This document shows, in pieces, positions 16,949 through 26,701 of a stretch of DNA of 64,000 bases. This stretch comes from Anatilimnocola floriformis (GTDB lineage: Bacteria; Planctomycetota; Planctomycetia; Pirellulales; Pirellulaceae): assembly GCF_024256385.1 (NCBI RefSeq), contig NZ_JAMLFW010000001.1, positions 1,054,001 through 1,118,000 on the forward strand. Direction: 5' to 3'. Positions within the stretch are counted from its first letter, which is position 1. Each line of letters starts with the position of its first letter. The notes below the pieces were generated by a model. The model was not told the DNA's origin and did no database searches. It worked only from the letters and a program-made list of their open reading frames with translations. The translations under genes and the position numbers were made by a program.

Positions 16949-17842
16949 TCACTCCGGATCGATGTGGCACGGCCGGTAGCGGCGTAGCCGTTCTCGAAAG
17001 GCTTTCAGCAGGCGGCTTTGAAAGCGATACGGATTCCAGACGACCGCGATCGTCCGCTTCGGCTTGCGGCCAGCGATCGAACGATAAACCCGGCGATCGC
17101 TGTGATCGAGCTGCCGGGTCATGGCCGGGATCATCGACACGCCGTGTGACAACGAAACAAGCTCCTGCACCATCGCAAGCTGACTGGTTCGCTCCACCGC
17201 CACCGGCTGGAAGGAACGCTGGCGGCAGAACGACACAATGTTGTCCGACAGGCAATGGGCTTCATCGAGCAGCACAAAAGGAAACTGCTCCAAATCGCCT
17301 AGGCGAATTTTCTCTTGGCTGACGAGCGGATGATCGGTGGGGAGAACAAGGAGCAATTCTTCCTCGAACAGTTCCTCGACGTGCAGATATTTGGAAGGCA
17401 CCGGCAGCGCCAGGATGGCGAGATCGACCTCGCCCTGCGCACAACTCTTCACCAACGCGTCGGTCGTGTTTTCCTGCACGATCAAGCTCGCGCGAGGAAA
17501 CTCGCGCGAGAACGAACGGAGGACTTCCGGTAAAAAGTAAGGGGCGATGGTCGGGATCGCGCCGACCCGCAGCCGACCGCTTTGACCGTCGTCGGTGATC
17601 TCGGCTTTGGTCTCTTCCAGAATGGTCAGCACTTGCTGGGCTCGGCCTTGCAACAAAGTTCCCGCGTCGGTCAATGAAACGGAACGCGTTTTGCGTTCAA
17701 AGACGGGCTGGCCAAGTTCCTCTTCCAGTTTTTGAATGGACCTACTGAGTGCAGGCTGCGAGATGCCGAGTTCCTCGGCGGCTCGGGTGAAGTTTTGCCG
17801 CTCGGCCACGCGGAGGAAATAACGCAACTGATCAAGGTCCAT
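16949..17842 (-). CDS. oxyR: LysR-type peroxide-sensing regulator, OxyR-like
   Basis: A 297-residue LysR-type regulator. The start [20 protein letters not shown] is the family start; the longer ORF adds a Cys-rich stretch over the operator. It has a winged HTH at about residues 1-60 and a C-terminal sensor domain. Cys197 and Cys206 in [17 protein letters not shown] have the same spacing and context as the redox pair Cys199/Cys208 of E. coli OxyR, so disulfide-based peroxide sensing is likely. It diverges from katG with 135 bp between starts and TGCA palindromes in between, the expected arrangement for OxyR control of catalase. Confidence 0.9.
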   Translation of the reverse strand: MDLDQLRYFLRVAERQNFTRAAEELGISQPALSRSIQKLEEELGQPVFERKTRSVSLTDAGTLLQGRAQQVLTILEETKAEITDDGQSGRLRVGAIPTIAPYFLPEVLRSFSREFPRASLIVQENTTDALVKSCAQGEVDLAILALPVPSKYLHVEELFEEELLLVLPTDHPLVSQEKIRLGDLEQFPFVLLDEAHCLSDNIVSFCRQRSFQPVAVERTSQLAMVQELVSLSHGVSMIPAMTRQLDHSDRRVYRSIAGRKPKRTIAVVWNPYRFQSRLLKAFRERLRRYRPCHIDPE

Positions 17843-17871
17843 CAGGGGACTCGCGGTGAGGCAAATACAGT

Positions 17872-17943
17872 CATGCAAAAAATGCATGGATCCTAGAATT
17901 GGAATGCATTGGAAATATACTTCCCGCCCTGCAAAAATGCAGG
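17872..17943 (+). promoter_or_regulatory. Candidate OxyR operators and katG promoter
   Basis: Two similar palindromes lie between oxyR and katG: CATGCA-N5-TGCATG (17872-17888) and CCTGCA-N4-TGCAGG (17928-17943), both with an A-only centre, plus a lone ATGCAT at 17904-17909. The first contains an exact T-N11-A LysR box (T17874 to A17886). TATACT at 17916-17921 may be the katG -10 box; a good -35 is missing, as expected for an activator-dependent promoter, and the first palindrome would be centred near -48. Seen: the repeats. Inferred: their role. Confidence 0.6.
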
Positions 17944-17965
17944 CTCACTTTGAAACCTCTCTTGA

Positions 17966-20380
<2,415 letters not shown>

Positions 20381-20413
20381 GCCACTTCGGATCTGATTGG
20401 CGAAACGTCACAG

Positions 20414-20448
20414 GCCCTGCGGAAGTAAAACTCCGCAGGGCATTTTTG
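20414..20448 (+). terminator. Rho-independent terminator of katG
   Basis: A perfect 10-bp stem GCCCTGCGGA / TCCGCAGGGC around an 8-nt A-rich loop (20424-20431), followed by ATTTTTGTT. It begins 33 bp after the katG stop codon and should isolate katG from the genes downstream. Confidence 0.9.
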
Positions 20449-20522
20449 TTGGAGGACTTAAAGCCAACCGAAACGATCGAAAACGGCTTGTTTCTGCTCG
20501 GCTGGGAGCCGAAAATGGTGAC

Positions 20523-20792
20523 ATGGCACCGACGCAGGAATTGATCGACGATATCTACAGGGAGCGCGTCGAACGCGCGCGGAGTGCGACTTTCGACGAA
20601 AAGTTGCTGGGTGGACTAGAACTCTTTGATGCTGCCTGCGAATGGAGTCGAATGGGACTGAGGGCACGATTTCCTGATGACTCGGACGAGCAAATCGAGA
20701 ATCGTCTCAGCGAACAATTGGCACGCTTGGAGTCACTAGAGCCGCAAGCATGGACTATTATCCCATCGTCCGAAGCGTCTTGGATGCTATAG
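20523..20792 (+). CDS. Small partner protein of a nucleotidyltransferase
   Basis: An 89-residue, charged, helical protein. The start MAPTQELIDDIYRERVERAR is preferred over the ATG at 20397, whose extra part crosses the katG terminator. The core (DEKLLGGLELFDAACEWSRM and LRARFPDDSDEQIENRLSEQ) resembles small proteins I recall next to AbiEii-like nucleotidyltransferases in planctomycetes and cyanobacteria. It overlaps the following gene by 43 bp, so the two are co-translated. It could be the antitoxin or regulatory half of a toxin-antitoxin-like pair; that is inference from gene arrangement. Confidence 0.7.
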   Translation: MAPTQELIDDIYRERVERARSATFDEKLLGGLELFDAACEWSRMGLRARFPDDSDEQIENRLSEQLARLESLEPQAWTIIPSSEASWML

Positions 20793-21316
20793 ACGCTGCG
20801 CAGGTTACGTACATGATCGTTGGGGCATTGTCTGCCAATATTCATGGCGTGATGCGCGCAACCAACGACGCCGATATCGTTGTTGAACTAGCGGATCGGC
20901 GCGTTTCCGAAATCACCCGACATCTCGGGCCAGAGTTTGTTCTGGATCCTCAGATTGCGTTCGATTCTGTTACCGGAAGCTACCGGCACATCCTCACGCT
21001 CAGGAATTCGCATTTCAAGGTTGAATTGTTTAGGTTGAGCAAAGATGCTCACGACCTTGAACGGTTCGAGCGGCGAAAGACGCAATTTAATGGGCCTTTG
21101 GGGCGGCTGGCTTCTTATCCGACGGCTGAGGACGTAATCATCATGAAATTGCGGTGGGCCGAATGCTTGAATCGCAACAAGGACAAGGAAGACGTGCGAG
21201 ACATCATTGCAATCCAGCAAGAGTCACTCGACTGGAGCTACATTGAGGGTTGGGTGGGCAAGCATGGAACGCAAAAGTTGCTGAACGAGATTCGGGCCAC
21301 GATTCCGAGGCAGTAA
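20750..21316 (+). CDS. Nucleotidyltransferase-fold protein (AbiEii-like)
   Basis: A 188-residue protein of the minimal nucleotidyltransferase type. The N-terminus MDYYPIVRSVLDAIDAAQ leads to TYMIVGALSANIHGVMRATN and then DADIVVEL, which is the hG-A-x(n)-T-x-D-x-D metal/NTP-binding pattern. Later come KVELFRLS and a helical C-terminal half with LKLRWAE-type residues (IIMKLRWAECLNRNKDKEDV) common in AbiEii/DUF6036-like proteins. Such enzymes can pyrophosphorylate or nucleotidylate tRNA when they act as toxins. It shares 43 bp with the upstream small gene. The target is unknown. Confidence 0.78.
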   Translation: MDYYPIVRSVLDAIDAAQVTYMIVGALSANIHGVMRATNDADIVVELADRRVSEITRHLGPEFVLDPQIAFDSVTGSYRHILTLRNSHFKVELFRLSKDAHDLERFERRKTQFNGPLGRLASYPTAEDVIIMKLRWAECLNRNKDKEDVRDIIAIQQESLDWSYIEGWVGKHGTQKLLNEIRATIPRQ

Positions 21317-21413
21317 CTCAACATTTCCCGCAGCATTTTCCCGCGCCGCCTGCTACCATAAAAGTCTCCCCCCTACCCTTCCCTCCCGTCCTCAGGACTG
21401 AGGATTTTCGCCG

Positions 21414-23714
21414 ATGCATTGGCTGCGATGGATCACTGTTGGCTGCGCTTGGCTCGTGGTTTGCGCAGCCGTTGCGGCGGGCGAAGAGAGTGGCCGGTTT
21501 TCGCTGGCGTTTCGGGGCAGCGATAAGCTCGCTGTTGACGACTTGCCGGGCTGGCCGATTCCGTCGGCGGCGGAGGTCGAACCGATCAATGGCCGCGATG
21601 TTTTTAAGAACGACACTCCGGTTCGGTTGATTCACGATCGGTTGGTCAAAGTCGAACGCAAAGTTCCCCTAGTGGTGCTCGCTAACGGTGATGTGCTGAA
21701 TGGGTTGCCGCGACAACTGGCCGCCAGCGACGGTCGTCAGGGACAAGCCCAGCGGGTGCGCGTGCAACTCGAAACGCCGCTCATGCCCGTCGATGGCGTG
21801 GGTGTGAATGTGCGAACCGACCGCGTGCAGCGGATCATCGGCTTGGACTCTCGGTTGCGAAAGCCCGCGCCAGAACCAGGCACGGTGCTGTTGCTCGACG
21901 GCCGCGAGCTGAAAGGCTCGAGCATTCGTTGGAGGGAATATGGACTGTCAATTTTGACTAACGACGGCATCGTGCAAGCCGCGTTCACTGAACTTGCCGA
22001 TGTTGTTTTTCCGCAGGTCGATCAGCTGGCTGCCGCCGTCGAAGATAGCTTTGCCGCAGGGAGTCTCACGGGACCGGCCATCATGCGGCTTGCCTTGCGC
22101 AGTGGCGCGGTGTTGACGACGTCGCGGGCTTCGCGCGAGGTCGAGCGTTCGCGCTCGCGCGGCCGTGCCGTGGTCGAGGTGATGTATTACGTTCAGCCGG
22201 CCTGGTGTTCGAATCCGATTGCGATCCCCGAAGGAGAAATTGCCTGGGTTGGTTATCGCCGCACCGACGAAGTGCCGCTGTCGTTGCTGCCGGCTGAGAC
22301 GCACATGAATTCGCGTCTGATCGGCGAGCCGCTCGCCTGGCTGCGAAATCGCTCGCAAGGAAGTTCGCTGGTGGCGACCAGCCGCGAAGAGAGCGACCTG
22401 GGCCTCGCCACGCACGCCGATAGTCAGATTGTTTTTCAACTTCCGGCGGGCACTGTTTCCTTTTCCACCGTTGTGGGACTCGACCGCGTAGCCGGTGACG
22501 GTGGCTGTGTACGCTGTCGCATTGCCGAGTGGAATCCAACCACGAAGCAAGCTGGCAAAACTCTGTGGGACAGCGGCGTGTTGCTCGGCAGCATGCCACC
22601 GAAAGCGAGTGGCGCCGTGGAAGTGCGGTCTCTGAAACACGTCGTGCTGATCACTGACAACGCTCACGAAGGCAGGCCGAGCGGCGCTGATCCGCTCGAT
22701 ATTCGCGACGATGTTTGTTGGCTGTCGCCGCTGGTCGTCATCAATGCCAACGGTACCGAGCAATCCGGCCCGGCCCAGGCGCTGCCGGGGCTCGACAAGT
22801 GGGACCGCGTTGGCGACGGCTGGAAACAAGCGCGCGTCGGCCATCGCTGGAATGAAGCCGCCGATCGCTGGGAGTCTGTGCTGACGATTGCCGCCAATTC
22901 CAATTTGCAACTTCGCCGCGCCGCGACCATCGACGCAACTTGCGATGTGCTCGAACTCGTGACGGCGATCTCGCAGAACTACAGCGAGCAGCAACTCGAG
23001 CTGAAGGTCAACGGTCAGCCGCTTGGCTGGAACACCAGCGAAGATCGCGCCAACATGGCCACGCGACACCAGAAATACATTGAACCTCTCATGCGCCGCA
23101 ACAGCCGAGTGAGCGAAGGCCGCGAGGATTTGCTTTCCGACATGCTCGCTTATTGGTGGGATCTGCAGCGCTTTCGCGGACAGGAAGTGCAGCTCGAACT
23201 GACCATCACCGGCGGCAATGGCTACAGCCTCGTGTGGGCCGATACCTCGCTCCGTTCCGCCATCGGCAATCTGCCGTCGGCAGGACTGCCGAAAGTCGAC
23301 GTGCGACTCACCGACCTGCCGATTGTCGATGCCAGCGATGTGCGCGGCCGCGGCGAAGCGGTGAAAGATATGCTGCCGTACACCGCGAAGTATCGCGAGC
23401 CGATCCGCTTCCTCGGCCAGGTGCACACCGGTGGTTACGGCATGATCCGCAACACGTTTTACTCGGTCGAACTCAAACCGGAGTACAAGAAGTTCGTCGC
23501 CGTCGTCGGCGGCGTGAAGCTCAGCGCTGGGCCCATGCGAGTCCTCGTCGACGACCAAGTGATTTGGGAAAAGGCGAAGGTCAGCGCGCTCGCGCCTGCC
23601 GAACTCATCGAACTCGCGCTCCCATCTGGCGGCAAACGCCTCACGCTGCAATGCGGCAGCGAAGCGAGTTATGACAGCGCTGCGGCATGGAGCGATGCGG
23701 GGTTTGTGAAGTGA
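21414..23714 (+). CDS. Secreted protein with C-terminal NPCBM-like domain
   Basis: A 766-residue exported protein. A signal peptide covers about the first 22 residues (WITVGCAWLVVCAAVAAG). The middle contains several beta-rich stretches that I do not recognise (RSLKHVVLITDN, QLELKVNGQPLGW, VQLELTITGGNGYSLVW). The last ~120 residues (QVHTGGYGMIRNTFYSVELK, FVAVVGGVKLSAGPMRVLV and RLTLQCGSEASYDSAAAWSD) fit the NPCBM/NEW2 carbohydrate-associated fold. It probably acts at the cell surface in polysaccharide binding or turnover. A Uma2 gene follows 65 bp later. Confidence 0.75.
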   Translation: MHWLRWITVGCAWLVVCAAVAAGEESGRFSLAFRGSDKLAVDDLPGWPIPSAAEVEPINGRDVFKNDTPVRLIHDRLVKVERKVPLVVLANGDVLNGLPRQLAASDGRQGQAQRVRVQLETPLMPVDGVGVNVRTDRVQRIIGLDSRLRKPAPEPGTVLLLDGRELKGSSIRWREYGLSILTNDGIVQAAFTELADVVFPQVDQLAAAVEDSFAAGSLTGPAIMRLALRSGAVLTTSRASREVERSRSRGRAVVEVMYYVQPAWCSNPIAIPEGEIAWVGYRRTDEVPLSLLPAETHMNSRLIGEPLAWLRNRSQGSSLVATSREESDLGLATHADSQIVFQLPAGTVSFSTVVGLDRVAGDGGCVRCRIAEWNPTTKQAGKTLWDSGVLLGSMPPKASGAVEVRSLKHVVLITDNAHEGRPSGADPLDIRDDVCWLSPLVVINANGTEQSGPAQALPGLDKWDRVGDGWKQARVGHRWNEAADRWESVLTIAANSNLQLRRAATIDATCDVLELVTAISQNYSEQQLELKVNGQPLGWNTSEDRANMATRHQKYIEPLMRRNSRVSEGREDLLSDMLAYWWDLQRFRGQEVQLELTITGGNGYSLVWADTSLRSAIGNLPSAGLPKVDVRLTDLPIVDASDVRGRGEAVKDMLPYTAKYREPIRFLGQVHTGGYGMIRNTFYSVELKPEYKKFVAVVGGVKLSAGPMRVLVDDQVIWEKAKVSALAPAELIELALPSGGKRLTLQCGSEASYDSAAAWSDAGFVK

Positions 23715-23779
23715 TTTTGAGGCCTCTGCCGTTCCGCGTAGAATGAAAGCACCGTCCATCAATCTCACGGATTCGTGAA

Positions 23780-24511
23780 ATGTCGACAGCTTCAGCGCAT
23801 TCCTCAGTCGCCTCGCTGCTCCCACAGCTCGAGTTCATTCCGCCGCTGCAAACCGGCGATCGTTTGTCGCGCGATGAGTTCGAACGTCGTTATCACGCGA
23901 TGCCGCAGAAGTACAAAGCCGAACTCATCGAAGGAATCGTGTACGTCATAGGACCACCGGTTTCCGATCCAGGCCATTCTCATCCCCATTTTCGTTTCAT
24001 CGGTTGGCTCGGTCAGTACGAAGCCCAGACGCCCGGCACTGCTGGCGGCGACAATGGCACGATTCGATTAGATCTCGACAATGAACCGCAGCCGGATACT
24101 TTTCTGCGCATCCTGCCGGCTTGTGGCGGACAAACTCGCGACACTGCCGACCGCTACGTCGAAGGTGCGCCGGAACTGGTCGCGGAGATCGCGGCTTCGA
24201 GCGTGAGCTACGACCTGCACGAAAAGCTCAAGGCCTATCGCCGCAATGGCGTGAAGGAATACATCGTCTGGCGCGTGCTGGACAAGTCGCTCGATTGGTT
24301 CAAGTTGCAAAGCGGCGAATTCGTGCTGCAACAGCCCAACGCGCAAGGCATTTACAAGAGCACGACGTTTCCCGGATTGTGGCTCGATGCTGCGGCGTTG
24401 CTCGGTGGCCAACCGGCGCGAGTGCTCGCGGTTGCCCAGCAAGGAATCGCGACACCGGAGCATGCGGCGTTTGTGGAGAAACTGCGGGCGGCGGAACACG
24501 GCCAAGCCTGA
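23780..24511 (+). CDS. Uma2 family (DUF820) nuclease-like protein
   Basis: A 243-residue Uma2 protein of the same subgroup as the gene at 14153 and the stump at 12131. Visible features: [40 protein letters not shown] with the putative active-site Asp, [20 protein letters not shown] with Glu and Lys, and VKEYIVWRVLDKSLDWF. The catalytic set looks intact. It lies 65 bp after the stop of the secreted NPCBM protein and 18 bp before the next membrane-protein gene. The role of Uma2 proteins is not established. Confidence 0.88.
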   Translation: MSTASAHSSVASLLPQLEFIPPLQTGDRLSRDEFERRYHAMPQKYKAELIEGIVYVIGPPVSDPGHSHPHFRFIGWLGQYEAQTPGTAGGDNGTIRLDLDNEPQPDTFLRILPACGGQTRDTADRYVEGAPELVAEIAASSVSYDLHEKLKAYRRNGVKEYIVWRVLDKSLDWFKLQSGEFVLQQPNAQGIYKSTTFPGLWLDAAALLGGQPARVLAVAQQGIATPEHAAFVEKLRAAEHGQA

Positions 24512-24529
24512 GCGAAAGTTGCTGCCGCG

Positions 24530-24955
24530 ATGAAATTGCAGATGCTCAAGTTCGGCTGTGCAGCTTCGCTCGCCGCGATTGTGCTCGTGCTGCTCATTCC
24601 CGCCATCGGCTTGTGGGCATTCAGCTATTGGCGGACCGATGATGTGATGTTTCATCAGTCGCAGCGTTTCTCGCGGTTCAAATCCAGCGGCGGCGGCGTG
24701 TGGCTCGAAAATCGCTCCCCGCCGCTCGACCCAAACCCGCACATCGACTGGCAGCGGTTCGACGTCGCGCGCTACCCGTTTGCTAGAGGCGAAAATGCCT
24801 CGATATTCGAACGCTGCGGATTTCTGTTTTCCGCGCAGGGTTCCAACTTCACGCTCGTCGTTCCTTACTGGTTCGTCGTCGTCGGCTTGACCGGACTGTT
24901 GTTCTTGTGCGTGGTGGTGATCTGCAAACTGCCGACTCGCGGCGAGGATCCTTGA
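24530..24955 (+). CDS. Small membrane protein with two transmembrane segments
   Basis: A 141-residue protein. One hydrophobic segment near the N-terminus (SLAAIVLVLLIPAIGLWAF) and one near the C-terminus (YWFVVVGLTGLLFLCVVVIC) bracket an ~80-residue polar region that would lie outside the cytoplasm. No family recognised. The next gene starts on the base after its stop codon (GTG at 24956), so these two and the following gene form a tight operon of small membrane proteins. Confidence 0.65.
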   Translation: MKLQMLKFGCAASLAAIVLVLLIPAIGLWAFSYWRTDDVMFHQSQRFSRFKSSGGGVWLENRSPPLDPNPHIDWQRFDVARYPFARGENASIFERCGFLFSAQGSNFTLVVPYWFVVVGLTGLLFLCVVVICKLPTRGEDP

Positions 24956-25408
24956 GTGGTCAATCCGTATGAATCGCCGAGCGTACCCCCGGAGACAGGG
25001 CAATCGTCTTATACCCGCGATCGGGTCATGCGAGTGGCGTTTTGCTTGTTTAATTTTGTCGCCGCGGTGTTGATTGTTCTTTCGGGAATAGACGCAATTA
25101 CGGCCGATGTCGAACGAGGTTCTTTCGCCGCACTGCTGACGATTGCCTTTTTCATGCCCTACGCGGGCTTCGAATTATTGGCGTTATTTATGCTAGTGGT
25201 CGAAAGAGTTCTCGGCTTTGGGAATCTTATCGGGGGCGCCCTGATGTTCATTGGCGCGATGGTGGGGATTTGCGAGGCAATCGCGCACCAGCCGGTCGAT
25301 CTCTCCTTCTTTGTTGTTTTGTTTGTCCTCTGCAGCATTGCCGTTTATTTGCTGTTTTGCGGATGGGTTCGCGTGCGCGAAAAACTACCAATCGGTGAGA
25401 GGAACTGA
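24956..25408 (+). CDS. NPYESP-type membrane protein (copy 1)
   Basis: A 150-residue protein that starts with GTG immediately after the preceding stop codon. It begins MVNPYESPSVPPETG, an N-terminal NPYxSP motif that I associate with small planctomycete membrane proteins, followed by four hydrophobic segments (for example VAFCLFNFVAAVLIVLSGI and LSFFVVLFVLCSIAVYLLF). It is a tandem paralogue of the next gene. Function unknown; the N-terminal motif may be a localisation or sorting signal (speculative). Confidence 0.7.
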   Translation: MVNPYESPSVPPETGQSSYTRDRVMRVAFCLFNFVAAVLIVLSGIDAITADVERGSFAALLTIAFFMPYAGFELLALFMLVVERVLGFGNLIGGALMFIGAMVGICEAIAHQPVDLSFFVVLFVLCSIAVYLLFCGWVRVREKLPIGERN

Positions 25409-25921
25409 GTGCTCAATCCGTACGAATCACCGACCGTGGAGTCGGAGGCGGACAGCGAACGTCCGCGCTCGCCGTGGCGTGGCTTGCGGTTGGCGTTTTG
25501 CGTGATCAATTTTGCCGTGGCCACGCTCTTCACGCTTTCGACCGCATCGCAATTGCTCGCTTTCACCGAAGCTGCCGACATAGTGTCGGTCCTGGTCTCG
25601 CTGCTGCTGGCATCGCCGTTTGCAATCTATGCAGCTCTAGAACTGGTCGCAGTCTTTATGCCCGCCGTCGAATGGATTCTGGGCTATGCCAATCTGATTT
25701 GTGCGAGCTTGCTGTGTATCGGCGTCTTGCTCGCCACACTGGCTGCATCCACTCATCCGCGCGGCGAGTGGAACTTCATCACGATCGTCCTGCCGATCTG
25801 GGTCGCGGTGCTGAGCTATTTGTTTACTTGCGGTGTGATGCGGTTGAGACACTCGCGGCAGAAAACGGTTGTGGAGCGAGTGGAAGTAGAGCCTGATTTG
25901 CCAACAAAAAAGCCAGGCTGA
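25409..25921 (+). CDS. NPYESP-type membrane protein (copy 2)
   Basis: A 170-residue paralogue of the upstream gene, starting with GTG directly after its stop codon. N-terminus MLNPYESPTVESEAD, then GLRLAFCVINFAVATLFTLS (aligned with MRVAFCLFNFVAAVLIVLS in copy 1) and further membrane segments, ending in a charged cytoplasmic-like tail (RLRHSRQKTVVERVEVEPDL). Its last codons overlap the hairpin at 25911-25934. Function unknown. Confidence 0.7.
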   Translation: MLNPYESPTVESEADSERPRSPWRGLRLAFCVINFAVATLFTLSTASQLLAFTEAADIVSVLVSLLLASPFAIYAALELVAVFMPAVEWILGYANLICASLLCIGVLLATLAASTHPRGEWNFITIVLPIWVAVLSYLFTCGVMRLRHSRQKTVVERVEVEPDLPTKKPG

Positions 25922-25934
25922 AAATAGCCTGGCT
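25902..25934 (-). terminator. Rho-independent terminator on the minus strand
   Basis: A perfect 9-bp stem AGCCAGGCT / AGCCTGGCT (25911-25919 and 25926-25934) with loop GAAAAT. On the minus strand the stem is followed by TTTTTTGTTGG, so it would stop transcripts from the LTxxQ gene ending at 26049. It overlaps the last codons of the convergent plus-strand gene. Confidence 0.7.
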
Positions 25935-25980
25935 CAAAGACTCGCACGGTTTTAACAAGCCGAGTTCGCTTGTGGTTCGG

Positions 25981-26023
25981 CCCCTCACCCCGACCCTCTC
26001 CCCGGAGTACCGGGGAGAGGGAG
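25981..26023. repeat. C-rich palindromic intergenic repeat (copy 1)
   Basis: CCCCTCACCCCGACC leads into a perfect hairpin with 11-bp arms (CCTCTCCCCGG at 25995-26005) around AGTA. A second, less perfect copy occurs at 26641-26686. The two copies flank the LTxxQ gene. The layout (lead-in, palindrome, GGGAG tail) is that of a REP-like dispersed element. Confidence 0.75.
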
Positions 26024-26048
26024 TTTTCGATTGATGTGATGTTGCGGC

Positions 26049-26540
26049 TTACTTATTCTTCTTGCCGACCAAGTTGGCTTTTTCTTTTTGTTCGGCGGTC
26101 AGCACTTCATTGACGGCCTTGGTGAAGGCTGTCGTGCAATCCTTCAGTTCCGTTTCGGCTTCGGTGAGAGCCTTCTCTTGTTCGGGCGTGAGCTTCAGCG
26201 CTTCCTTGACCGAGGCTGCTAGTTCCTTCCCCTTCTTGCCGTCAGCCTTGGCGGCTGCCGTGGCTTCGCGGCGGGCTTTCATTTGTTCGGGAGTGAGGGC
26301 CTTGGCGACCTTTTCGGTGGCGGCCTTCAGCTTTGGACCGTGCTCGGCTTTGATGGCGTCGATCTTGGTCTTTTGTTCGGCAGTCAGTTCGATGGCTTCG
26401 AGCTTCTTGCTGACGGCGGCGGTCGGATCAGGAGCCTTCTTGCCTTTCTTCTCTTCGTTTTGAGCGCTGGCAGTGAGCGCGAGCAACGCGAAGCAAGTGA
26501 GACCGAGAGCGATGACGCATTTGGCGGCGAACGATTTCAT
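26049..26540 (-). CDS. Exported LTxxQ-motif (Spy/CpxP-like) protein
   Basis: A 163-residue protein from the ATG at 26540, which gives a clean signal peptide (MKSFAAKCVIALGLTCFALL, then ALTASAQ). The mature part is almost all helix, rich in Lys, Ala and Glu, with four LTxEQ repeats (LTAEQKTKI, LTPEQMKAR, LTPEQEKAL, LTAEQKEKA), the signature of Spy/CpxP-like periplasmic chaperone or stress proteins. The 37 residues added by the longer ORF come from a palindromic repeat in the leader. A minus-strand terminator lies downstream. It may bind misfolded proteins or metals; function is inferred from family only. Confidence 0.75.
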   Translation of the reverse strand: MKSFAAKCVIALGLTCFALLALTASAQNEEKKGKKAPDPTAAVSKKLEAIELTAEQKTKIDAIKAEHGPKLKAATEKVAKALTPEQMKARREATAAAKADGKKGKELAASVKEALKLTPEQEKALTEAETELKDCTTAFTKAVNEVLTAEQKEKANLVGKKNK

Positions 26541-26566
26541 GGGAACTCCAGGGGAAGAGAAAAGTG

Positions 26567-26608
26567 AGTAGGCCGGAACGAGCGGTACTCCGCGCTGTTC
26601 CGGCATGA
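26567..26608. repeat. Palindromic repeat GTAGGCCGGAAC...GTTCCGGC
   Basis: Lies in the leader of the LTxxQ gene. GCCGGAAC (26572-26579) pairs with GTTCCGGC (26597-26604), with inner GCGG/CCGC. The arms match the longer hairpin at 59869-59909 (GTAGGCCGGAAC / GTTCCGGCCTAC), so this is a dispersed intergenic element. It could also affect the mRNA leader. Confidence 0.6.
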
Positions 26609-26640
26609 CATGCAAGTGAAAGACCGAATCAATACCGCTT

Positions 26641-26686
26641 CGGCCCCTCAACCCTGCCCTCTCCCCTGAGTACAGGGGCGAGGGAG
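26641..26686. repeat. C-rich palindromic intergenic repeat (copy 2)
   Basis: CGGCCCCTCAACCCTG leads to the arms CCCTCTCCCCTG (26657-26668) and CAGGGGCGAGGG (26673-26684) around AGTA, with one mismatch. It is a diverged copy of the element at 25981-26023 and lies just after the DUF1501 stop codon (26702 on the minus strand), so it may also work as that operon's transcription end. Confidence 0.7.
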
Positions 26687-26701
26687 TAATCTAATTCAAT
26701 G

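Noticed and set aside
21948-23825. 625-aa ORF antisense to the NPCBM protein
   Set aside because: The plus-strand protein has a signal peptide and a recognisable C-terminal domain; the antisense product has none.
24956-25408. Start of copy 1 at an internal ATG (about 24970)
   Set aside because: The GTG at 24956 directly follows the upstream stop and keeps the NPYESP motif at the same distance from the N-terminus as in the tandem copy.
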